NCBI GenBank assembly: GCA_021781075.1
Contig: JAJXXN010000267.1
Span: 1-6,490, forward strand
Direction: 5' to 3'
Length of the DNA: 6,490 nucleotides
From: Acidobacteriota bacterium
GTDB taxonomy: Bacteria; Acidobacteriota; Terriglobia; Terriglobales; Acidobacteriaceae
Every line of letters begins with the position of its first letter. The first letter of the stretch is position 1. The translations under genes were made by a program, and so were the position numbers. Below the pieces are notes generated by a model. It did not search any database. It was not told the origin of the DNA and was given only the letters and a program-made list of their open reading frames with translations. Below are positions 1 to 5,556 of this stretch, piece after piece.

Positions 1-272
1 TTGATGGCATGGCTACCCTGGCCAAGCGTCAGCTCAAAGATGGGCATCTTTCGTGTCCGCAAAAGCGTGGCGCCGCGGACCTCCCCAATCACGCTGGCAG
101 TCTCGCCGGGCTTGATCTCGTCAAGCGGCACGGGATTGCGGCGATCCTCATACCGGAAGGGAAGATGATAAAGCAGGTCCTCGGCGGTCAGCACATTGCG
201 CAGGGCAAGCAACTCCGCAACGCGCGGGCCAACACCGCGCAGGTACATTACCGGGCTTTCCAGTTCCGCCAC
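1..272 (-). CDS. recG: ATP-dependent DNA helicase RecG, N-terminal part (runs off left edge)
   Basis: RecG is a superfamily 2 helicase that remodels stalled replication forks and Holliday junctions. Only the first 90 residues are visible, and the gene continues beyond base 1. What is seen belongs to the start of the wedge region: a helix-hairpin-like LRGVGPRVAELL (residues 11-22), then the RecG hallmark DLLYHLPFRYEDRR (32-45), then the start of the OB-fold with IKPGETASVIGEV (53-65) and KMPIFELTLGQG (75-86). The helicase motor lies outside the window. The reading frame has a TAG at 284-282, so the start must be the GTG at 272-270 or the ATG at 248-246. I chose GTG because it keeps residues just before the hairpin; neither start has a strong ribosome binding site. 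It is divergent from the ABC transporter operon. Identification is by recall of family motifs. Confidence 0.9.
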   Translation of the reverse strand, partial: MAELESPVMYLRGVGPRVAELLALRNVLTAEDLLYHLPFRYEDRRNPVPLDEIKPGETASVIGEVRGATLLRTRKMPIFELTLGQGSHAI

Positions 273-429
273 AGTGCGATGCTAAATGGCCACGGTGCCT
301 CGAAGATAGCGTGGAAATTATTGGAACCCGCCGGGTGCGGCCTGCGTAAAATATAAAAACTGCCAGGCAAGGCCGTGTAGACTTCTTGCGAAGGCAATAG
401 CTCAATCCCCTGGTTAGGAATAAAAATCA
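273..429. promoter_or_regulatory. Divergent intergenic region between recG and the ABC transporter operon
   Basis: This 157-bp gap must hold promoters for recG (leftward) and the four-gene operon (rightward). Its centre is AT-rich compared with its surroundings. TAAAAT (347-352) and TATAAA (352-357) are each 5/6 matches to a -10 box on the plus strand, and the minus strand of 355-350 reads TATATT, also 5/6. None has a well-spaced -35 box that I can see, so the exact promoters are not assigned. A perfect 9-bp palindrome, TGCCAGGCA, lies at 361-369 just beside these boxes; it could be an operator but is short enough to be chance. AGGA at 416-419 is the ribosome binding site of the ATPase gene, 10 nt before its ATG. 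Confidence 0.5.
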
Positions 430-1332
430 ATGCCCATTGTTGAGTTGATACAGGTGACCAAGGCCTATGAAAGCAAGGTTGCGGTCAGCCAGTTGAGCCT
501 GGCCATCGAGGCTGGCCAGATGTTTGGCCTGTTGGGCCCGAACGGTGCCGGCAAAACAAGCTCCATCCGCATGATGATTGGGATTACCATCCCCGACTCG
601 GGCGAAGTCCGGCTCTTCGACAGGCCCTTTGACCGCCACGCGCTGGCGCGGGTCGGCTATCTGCCAGAAGAACGCGGCCTTTACAAGAAGATGAAGGTCA
701 TCGACCAGATGGTCTTTTTTGGCCAGTTGCGTGGCCTGACGGCCGAGGAGGCGCGCAGCCGCGGAATCCGCTGGGCTGAAAAGCTGATGATTGCCGAGTC
801 GCTCGAAAAAAAAACCGAGGAACTCTCAAAAGGAATGCAGCAGAAAATCCAGTTCATCTGCTCGCTGATCCACGACCCCGGGCTGGTGATCATGGACGAG
901 CCGTTCAGCGGGCTCGACCCGGTCAACGCCACGCTGCTTGAAGACACGCTGCTCGAATTGAAGGCGCAAGGGCGTGCGATCCTTTTCTCCACCCATCGCA
1001 TGGACCAGGTGGAAAAGCTTTGCGATTCCATCTGTCTGGTCAACAAGGGCGAAGCGGTGCTGAGCGGCCGGATGCGCGAGATTAAAGGCCGTTATGAGCG
1101 CAACCGCATCCTGATGCAGTTTGAAGGCCGCGAGGATTTTTTGAAATCGGCGGAGATTGCGGAGGCGAAAAATTACTCCGGCCACGTGGAGATCAAACTC
1201 AAGCCGCATGGGGATGCGCAGAAGTTGCTGCATGAGGCGGCGCAAATGGCCACCATCTACCGCTTCGAGATGGTCGAACCGTCGCTTGAGGAGATTTTTA
1301 TTGAGACTGTGGGAGGCCGGGCCGATGCATAA
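430..1332 (+). CDS. ABC transporter ATP-binding protein (NatA/YhaQ-like exporter ATPase)
   Basis: This cytoplasmic ATPase subunit powers an ABC-2 type exporter together with the permease encoded next to it. The 300-residue protein has every core motif: Walker A GPNGAGKT (36-43), the ABC signature LSKGMQQK (132-139), Walker B LVIMDEP (152-158), a D-loop SGLD (160-163) and the switch histidine in STHR (187-190). At the Q-loop the sequence is GYLPEERGLYKKM (76-88), with Glu80 where many ABC ATPases have Gln; as I recall, this is normal for the YhaQ/COG4152-like branch. Residues from about 215 to 300 form the extra C-terminal domain (DUF4162-like) ending in PSLEEIFIETV, typical of the branch. The ATG at 430 follows AGGA at 416-419. 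The substrate cannot be read from sequence; sodium, drug or lipid export are all known for relatives. A run of nine A residues lies at 806-814. Confidence 0.93.
   Translation: MPIVELIQVTKAYESKVAVSQLSLAIEAGQMFGLLGPNGAGKTSSIRMMIGITIPDSGEVRLFDRPFDRHALARVGYLPEERGLYKKMKVIDQMVFFGQLRGLTAEEARSRGIRWAEKLMIAESLEKKTEELSKGMQQKIQFICSLIHDPGLVIMDEPFSGLDPVNATLLEDTLLELKAQGRAILFSTHRMDQVEKLCDSICLVNKGEAVLSGRMREIKGRYERNRILMQFEGREDFLKSAEIAEAKNYSGHVEIKLKPHGDAQKLLHEAAQMATIYRFEMVEPSLEEIFIETVGGRADA
1311..1316 (+). promoter_or_regulatory. Ribosome binding site of the ABC permease
   Basis: GGGAGG lies 8 nt before the ATG at 1325. It sets the permease start at 1325, although the frame stays open upstream to an ATG at 1157. 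The site is inside the end of the ATPase gene, so the two genes are translated in close coupling. Confidence 0.75.
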
Positions 1333-2575
1333 CCTGCTGTTGATAGCCAGGCGCGAGTATCTGGAACAGATCCGCAAACGCGCTTTTCTCATTTCAACCA
1401 TCCTGGTCCCGTTGTTCATTGGCGCTATCCTTGCATTTTCCGCCTACTCCAACAAGGACCTGATGAATGCCGGCAAGCACATTGCCATCGCCACCACCGA
1501 CAAGTCGCTGGCCAGCGAGATCATCGCCCAGTTGCTCAACAACAAGGACGAGCGCTCGGAATTTGACAGCATTGACGGCGCCACCGAGGCACAAAAAGCC
1601 GAACTGACGGCCAAACTCAAGGCCAAGTCGATTGACGGCTTTGTCTGGGTCGAATCGCAAAATGACTCGGTGACGAAAGCAATGTACGAGTCGCTTTCGG
1701 CCGGCGATATTGTGATTCCTGAAAAAGTGCAGGGCGCGCTGAACAAGGTGTTGGTGCGGCGGCGCATGGCGCAGCGCAACATATCGCCTGGGGAGGCCGA
1801 TGCGTTGCTCAAGGATGTTTCCGTTGACGTGGAGCAACTCAACGAGCAGGGCCAGGAGGTGAAGAGCAATTTTCTGGCCACCTTCTTCACCGGCTACCTG
1901 ATGGCAATCCTGCTGATGATGACCACCATGCAGTATGGCATGAACGTCGCCCGCTCCGTGATTCAGGAAAAGACCTCACGCATTTACGAGGTGGTGCTTT
2001 CAATCGCCAAGCCCACGGAGATTCTGGCCGGCAAACTGGTGGGCGCGGGCGCGGTCGGCCTGACGCAGATCGGCATCTGGGGCGCGGCGGCCGTGGTGAT
2101 TGCAGGCTCCAGCCTGGCCACGGGCATGATGAACAGCAATATGCATTTCAGCCTGTCCGCCAAGCAGATTGCATTTTTCACGGTCTATTACCTGCTGGGC
2201 TATCTGCTGAATTCATCCATCTTCGCCGGGCTTTCCGCCACCTGCGAAACCGAGCAGGAATTGCAAATGTTTGTCCCGCTGGTCACGGTTCCCGTGGCGC
2301 TGAGTTTTGCCCTGATTGTTGCGGTCATCAACAATCCATCGGGGGCATTTTCCGTCGGAATCTCGCTCTTCCCGTTGACCGCGCCGATCATCATGATGTT
2401 CCGCATGGGTTCCGAGATGCCGCCGGCATGGCAGTTTGCCGCTTCGATTGCGCTCATGCTGCTGAGCATTTGGGGTGCGTTGTGGGTGTCGTCGAAACTG
2501 TACCGCGTGGGCATCTTGATGTATGGCAAGCGGGCCAACCTGCCGGAGATTCTGCGCTGGATTCGCTACAGCTAG
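1325..2575 (+). CDS. ABC-2 type transporter permease (NatB/YhaP-like)
   Basis: This is the membrane subunit of the exporter driven by the preceding ATPase. The 416-residue protein has the layout of the NatB/YhaP group. A cytoplasmic start, IARREYLEQIRKRAFLIST (7-25), leads into a first membrane helix (about 21-41). A large soluble, probably extracytoplasmic domain follows (about 42-182). Then comes a block of hydrophobic segments: about 183-203, 233-261, 283-303, 315-337, 345-359 and 371-389. Between the second and third segments is the cytoplasmic motif SVIQEKTSRIYEVVLS (211-226), a strong family marker that is thought to contact the ATPase. The ATG at 1325 overlaps the ATPase stop by 8 bp and has GGGAGG 8 nt upstream. 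The earlier in-frame ATG at 1157 would add 56 residues that look like an out-of-frame reading of the ATPase gene, so I reject it. The exported substrate is unknown. Confidence 0.92.
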   Translation: MHNLLLIARREYLEQIRKRAFLISTILVPLFIGAILAFSAYSNKDLMNAGKHIAIATTDKSLASEIIAQLLNNKDERSEFDSIDGATEAQKAELTAKLKAKSIDGFVWVESQNDSVTKAMYESLSAGDIVIPEKVQGALNKVLVRRRMAQRNISPGEADALLKDVSVDVEQLNEQGQEVKSNFLATFFTGYLMAILLMMTTMQYGMNVARSVIQEKTSRIYEVVLSIAKPTEILAGKLVGAGAVGLTQIGIWGAAAVVIAGSSLATGMMNSNMHFSLSAKQIAFFTVYYLLGYLLNSSIFAGLSATCETEQELQMFVPLVTVPVALSFALIVAVINNPSGAFSVGISLFPLTAPIIMMFRMGSEMPPAWQFAASIALMLLSIWGALWVSSKLYRVGILMYGKRANLPEILRWIRYS

Positions 2576-2585
2576 AATTGAAGCA

Positions 2586-3290
2586 GTGACAACGCAGCCC
2601 AACCGCATATTCACTTTTGGCCAGCGCATTGTTCTGGCCATCGTGCCCCGCATCGTCTGGGCGCTCCTGTGGCCTCTCGGCCTGACCTGGCGTTTTGAAG
2701 TGATCCATGAGGATGGTGCCGTCCCGGTGCTCTTTGGGGAAAAACCAGGCCCCGGGATTTATTGCTTCTGGCACCAATGCGTGCTGCCCTGCACGGTTTA
2801 CTTCCGCGCATCCCGCGCGGTGATTCTGATCAGCAAAAGTTTCGATGGTGAGTTGATCACACGCATTCTGCGCATGTTTGGCTACGAAGCCGTGCGCGGT
2901 TCAAGCTCGCGTGGCGGGGCCGAAGGATTGAATGGCCTGCGCAAGGTCCTTGACAGTGGGCGCACGGCAATCTTCACCGCCGATGGGCCGCGCGGCCCCA
3001 TCTATCAAACCAAGATGGGGCCCATCAAGCTGGCGAGCATGACGGGCGCGCCCATCGGGGCATTTCACCTGGAGCCGGAACGGGCATGGAAGATCAACTC
3101 CTGGGATGAGTTCCTGGTTCCGAAACCCTTTACGCGCATCTGTGTCAGCTGGGCAAATTGGACGCATGTGGAAGCGGGAACCCCCAATGAGCAGTTTGAG
3201 GCCAAGCGGGAAGAATTGAATGCGGCGCTGGAGCGCGCCCGCAAAAATGCTTACAATCACTTGTTTAAGCCGCCAAAGGATTCGCGATGA
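2586..3290 (+). CDS. DUF374 lysophospholipid acyltransferase-like protein
   Basis: The product resembles the DUF374 branch of the lysophospholipid/lysoacyl acyltransferase superfamily, which is presumed to transfer acyl groups at the inner membrane. With the GTG start at 2586 it has 234 residues. A hydrophobic segment (about 11-34) could anchor it to the membrane. Family motifs follow in order: FWHQ (61-64), SKSFDGELI (83-91), RGSSSRGG (104-111), DGPRGP (133-138), GAPIGAFHLEPERAWKINSW (154-173) and FLVPKPF (176-182). The classical HX4D acyltransferase box is not present; FWH in its place is usual for DUF374. I place the start at GTG 2586, 10 bp after the permease stop. An in-frame ATG at 2523 would overlap the permease by 53 bp and add unconserved residues. 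The GTG has no clear Shine-Dalgarno, so it may depend on translational coupling. The true substrate is unproven for most of this family. Confidence 0.85.
   Translation: MTTQPNRIFTFGQRIVLAIVPRIVWALLWPLGLTWRFEVIHEDGAVPVLFGEKPGPGIYCFWHQCVLPCTVYFRASRAVILISKSFDGELITRILRMFGYEAVRGSSSRGGAEGLNGLRKVLDSGRTAIFTADGPRGPIYQTKMGPIKLASMTGAPIGAFHLEPERAWKINSWDEFLVPKPFTRICVSWANWTHVEAGTPNEQFEAKREELNAALERARKNAYNHLFKPPKDSR
3275..3280 (+). promoter_or_regulatory. Ribosome binding site of queA
   Basis: AAAGGA lies 6 nt before the ATG at 3287 and inside the end of the acyltransferase gene. Together with the ATGA stop/start overlap it fixes the queA start and suggests coupled translation. Confidence 0.7.
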
Positions 3291-4372
3291 ACGGCCTGCG
3301 CGTAGCCGATTTCGATTACCAGTTGCCGGAGGAATTGATTGCGCAAACGCCGCCGTTGGTGCGTGGCACAAGCCGGATGCTGGTGCTGGAGCGTGGGAGC
3401 GGCGCGCTGCATGACAGGAGCTTCGGGGAGTTTCCCGAGTTGCTCCAGGCTGGCGACCTGCTCGTGCTCAATGACAGCCGCGTGATACCCGCGCGTTTGT
3501 TCGCGCGCCGCACATTGGTCCGCGATCGCGAACGCCCGACCGGGCAGGTCGAAGTGATGCTGACCGAGGAAGTGGAGCCGCTCAAGTGGGGCGCACTGGT
3601 GAGGCCGGGGCGAAAAGTCGCACTCGGCGAGCGGCTGGTTTTTCCTGGCCCTGACGGGGAAACGCTGCTCGAGGCATTGGTCGAAGAACGTGGCGAGTTC
3701 GGGCAGCGCCTGTTGAGCTTCTCGCCAGTCGATGATTTTTACGCGCGCCTGGATCAAATCGGCCACATGCCCCTGCCGCCCTATATTCATCGCGAGGATG
3801 TGGACGCCGACCGCGAGCGCTACCAGACGGTCTTCGCCGCGGAACGCGGGTCGGTGGCCGCGCCAACGGCCGGTTTGCATTTCACACCGGAAATTCTCAA
3901 GCGTATCCGCGCACTCGGCGTTGAAGTCGTCCGCGTGACGCTGCATGTCGGACTGGGTACCTTCGCCCCCTTGCGCGTGGATGAGGTGAAGGACGTGACG
4001 TTGCACGAGGAGCGGTACTCGATCAGCGCTGAAACGGCCGCGGCGGTCAATGCCGCGCGGGAAGAGAAGCGGCGTGTGATTGCGGTGGGCACCACGGTAG
4101 TGCGCACGCTGGAACATTGCGCGCAAGCCGCCACTGGCAGTGAACTGGAACCACACTCCGGCCGCACCTCGATTTTTATAGCGCCGGGCCACCAGTTCAA
4201 AGTTGTCAGCGGCCTTCTGACGAACTTTCACCTCCCGCAATCCAGCCTGCTCATGTTGGTGAGCGCGCTGGCCGGGCGCGAACAGGTGCTGGCCGCCTAC
4301 AAGCACGCCGTTGACAACCAATACAGGTTCTTCAGTTATGGCGATTGCATGTTCATACCCCCTGCCGGTTAA
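3287..4372 (+). CDS. queA: S-adenosylmethionine:tRNA ribosyltransferase-isomerase QueA
   Basis: QueA transfers and isomerises the ribosyl part of S-adenosylmethionine onto 7-aminomethyl-7-deazaguanine at the wobble base of tRNAs with GUN anticodons. This gives epoxyqueuosine, the last intermediate but one of queuosine. The protein has 361 residues, in the normal range for the family, and is complete. Family motifs run from end to end: FDYQLPEELIAQTP (9-22), LLVLNDSRVIPARLF (58-72), GHMPLPPYIHRE (159-170), DRERYQTVFA (175-184), GSVAAPTAGLHFT (188-200), HVGLGTFAPLR (220-230), VIAVGTTVVRTLE (264-276), NFHLPQSSLLMLVSALAG (313-330) and YRFFSYGDCMFI (346-357). The start overlaps the acyltransferase stop as ATGA (3287-3290), with AAAGGA 6 nt before it. 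It is the last gene of the operon. No other queuosine gene (queC-F, queG/H, tgt) is in view. The last four codons and the stop fall inside the hairpin at 4358-4388. Confidence 0.97.
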   Translation: MNGLRVADFDYQLPEELIAQTPPLVRGTSRMLVLERGSGALHDRSFGEFPELLQAGDLLVLNDSRVIPARLFARRTLVRDRERPTGQVEVMLTEEVEPLKWGALVRPGRKVALGERLVFPGPDGETLLEALVEERGEFGQRLLSFSPVDDFYARLDQIGHMPLPPYIHREDVDADRERYQTVFAAERGSVAAPTAGLHFTPEILKRIRALGVEVVRVTLHVGLGTFAPLRVDEVKDVTLHEERYSISAETAAAVNAAREEKRRVIAVGTTVVRTLEHCAQAATGSELEPHSGRTSIFIAPGHQFKVVSGLLTNFHLPQSSLLMLVSALAGREQVLAAYKHAVDNQYRFFSYGDCMFIPPAG

Positions 4373-4388
4373 CCGTTCCCGCAGGGGG
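4358..4388. terminator. Candidate bidirectional terminator hairpin between queA and the methyltransferase
   Basis: CCCCCTGC (4358-4365) and GCAGGGGG (4381-4388) are perfect 8-bp inverted arms around a 15-nt loop. Inside the loop CGGTTAACCG (4366-4375) is itself a palindrome, so the stem can extend by CGG/CCG with a TTAA tip and a 5-nt bulge (TTCCC). The hairpin sits where two genes converge: it contains the queA stop codon and ends 6 bp before the methyltransferase stop. No T-tract follows on either strand, so it is not a canonical intrinsic terminator. It may act with Rho, block transcription from the opposite side, or protect mRNA 3' ends. Confidence 0.5.
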
Positions 4389-4394
4389 ATGCTT

Positions 4395-5399
4395 TCAAGG
4401 CTTGGTTGCGAGGATGAGCGGCGATGGACCAGGGCTGGGCAGTGCGCGCGCATCGGTGAAGCCTGCCTCTGTCAACCAACTGCTGATCTCCTCAAAACTG
4501 TAGGTGTTGCCTTCATCTGTATTGACCAGCATGTTCACGGCGAAGATCAAACCATTGATCGGCCCTGTGCGGTCTGCGTTGACCAGGAATTCCGCAATGG
4601 CAATGGTGCCGCCACTCTTGAGGGCCGCAAATGTCTTCTTCAGCAGCGCCCTGCTGCGGGCTTCGCCTTCGCTATGCAGGATGTGCCCCAGTGTGGCGAG
4701 GTCGTGGCCGGTACCGAAGTCGGCGCTCAATAGGTCACCCTCACTGAAGCTGAAACGCGCGGCCATGCCAAACCGCCTGGCATTCGCCTTGGCCACGTCA
4801 ACCACGCCCGGCCAGTCGACTATGGTGACCTTCACCTCGGGCGAGTGTTGGGCGAGCGCGATGCCCCACACACCCGAGCCGGCGGCCAGGTCCAGTATGC
4901 TTTTCTCGCCGACAAGATTGAGATGGGCGGCCAAAGCGCATGCCGCGGGGTAGCTCATCGGGAAAATGTCGTTCACAAACTGATGGAAAAACTCTTCACC
5001 CGCATGTTGCTGGTTGACCGACTGGTCGGGTTTGCCGGTGCTCACAACATGGTTCAGCCGCAGCCATTTGGGCAGCAACTGTTCGCTGGTATGTAAAATC
5101 ATGCCGCCGATAAAGGACGGCTTTGAACGCACGAGGAATGTCGCGCTTTCCGGCGTCAAGGCATACCGGTCGCCTTCCCGCGAGAGAAACGCAAATCCCA
5201 CCAGCGCGTTGAGGATTACGCTGAGCCCGCGCCCCGATGCGTGGGTCAGTTGGGTCAGCTCCGTGAGGTTTTTGGGCCCGTTCTCCAGCAGGTCGAAAAC
5301 GTTGTGGCGGAGTGCGGCCTCAAGGATCAGCGGCGGCGCGTAGCCCCAGGCAAGTTGAATGATGCGTTCCGGTGTGACACTGTGCTCTTGTGCGCTCAT
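4395..5399 (-). CDS. SAM-dependent O-methyltransferase-like protein (dimerisation plus class I methyltransferase domain)
   Basis: The 334-residue product is built like small-molecule O-methyltransferases of the acetylserotonin/CrtF type. An N-terminal winged-helix dimerisation domain (about 8-90; IIQLAWGYAPPLILEAALRH at 13-32, LTELTQLTHASGRGLSVILN at 45-64) precedes a Rossmann methyltransferase fold. Motif I is ILDLAAGSGVWG (168-179), the acidic residue after strand 2 is in IVDWPG (193-198), GDLL is at 221-224 and the end of strand 4 is LGHILHSEGEARSRALLKK (237-255). Relatives carry HDW with a catalytic histidine here; this protein has HSE, so His242 is kept and Asp is Ser. The ATG at 5399 is preferred to one at 5492, because the extra 31 residues look like translated promoter DNA. 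The Shine-Dalgarno is weak (GCGAG). It is the only gene on this strand between queA and polA, so its substrate is unknown. Confidence 0.85.
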   Translation of the reverse strand: MSAQEHSVTPERIIQLAWGYAPPLILEAALRHNVFDLLENGPKNLTELTQLTHASGRGLSVILNALVGFAFLSREGDRYALTPESATFLVRSKPSFIGGMILHTSEQLLPKWLRLNHVVSTGKPDQSVNQQHAGEEFFHQFVNDIFPMSYPAACALAAHLNLVGEKSILDLAAGSGVWGIALAQHSPEVKVTIVDWPGVVDVAKANARRFGMAARFSFSEGDLLSADFGTGHDLATLGHILHSEGEARSRALLKKTFAALKSGGTIAIAEFLVNADRTGPINGLIFAVNMLVNTDEGNTYSFEEISSWLTEAGFTDARALPSPGPSPLILATKP

Positions 5400-5417
5400 G
5401 AATAGCTCGCTTTCGCT

Positions 5418-5438
5418 GGTATGCAGTTGGTGTGCAGT
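5418..5438. repeat. Two-copy 10-bp direct repeat, 11-bp period, upstream of the methyltransferase
   Basis: GGTATGCAGT (5418-5427) and GGTGTGCAGT (5429-5438) match at 9 of 10 positions, with start points 11 bp apart. That is about one helical turn, so both copies face the same side of the DNA. On the gene's strand the unit reads ACTGCAYACC. The pair lies 19 to 39 bp before the methyltransferase ATG. Paired regulator binding is possible, but two short copies can also occur by chance. Confidence 0.4.
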
Positions 5439-5519
5439 GGATGGTTTGAAGCGGGGAAACCTATGCAATCTTAACAACCCCAACCCGCGCACGCCATCAA
5501 AATCCGGTTGTGGCTTTGA

Positions 5520-5548
5520 TTGAGGGCATCATGGCCAACTGATACACT
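5520..5548 (+). promoter_or_regulatory. Candidate extended -10 promoter for polA
   Basis: A -35 TTGAGG (5520-5525, 4/6 to TTGACA) is followed after exactly 17 bp by a -10 TACACT (5543-5548, 4/6 to TATAAT), which has the extended TGn element at 5540-5542. Transcription would begin near 5555, at or just before the polA ATG at 5557. Confidence 0.45.
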
Positions 5549-5556
5549 CCATGAGA

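Larger units (their letters stand above)
5400..5556. promoter_or_regulatory. Divergent intergenic region between the methyltransferase and polA
   Basis: This 157-bp gap contains start signals for two divergent genes. On the plus strand there is a good extended -10 promoter directly before polA (listed separately). On the minus strand TGTTAAGAT (5476-5468) is an extended -10 with 4/6 core matches and no good -35; it would start the methyltransferase mRNA near 5461 with a leader of about 60 nt. A two-copy 10-bp direct repeat lies between that start and the methyltransferase ATG (listed separately). I see no small gene here. Confidence 0.5.

Noticed and set aside
9..356. A 115-codon plus-strand open frame at the left edge.
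   Set aside because: The minus strand here encodes clear RecG motifs; the plus-strand product has no recognisable features.
361..369. The palindrome TGCCAGGCA in the recG/ABC gap as an operator.
   Set aside because: A single 9-bp palindrome is likely enough by chance and no second copy was found, so it is only mentioned in the region entry.
2523..2585. An ATG at 2523 as the start of the acyltransferase-like gene.
   Set aside because: It would overlap the permease by 53 bp and add 21 residues that look like an out-of-frame reading of the permease end, with no convincing ribosome binding site.
3257..4453. A 398-codon open frame on the minus strand covering all of queA.
   Set aside because: It is the antisense shadow of a fully motif-supported queA. 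The predicted protein is rich in Arg, His and Gln with no recognisable domain, as expected from reading biased GC-rich codons backwards.
5531..5542. A three-codon upstream open frame (ATG GCC AAC TGA) with GAGGG 4 nt before it, ahead of polA.
   Set aside because: It lies between and across the predicted -35 and -10 boxes, so it would not be transcribed from that promoter. It is too short to judge without a mapped transcript.
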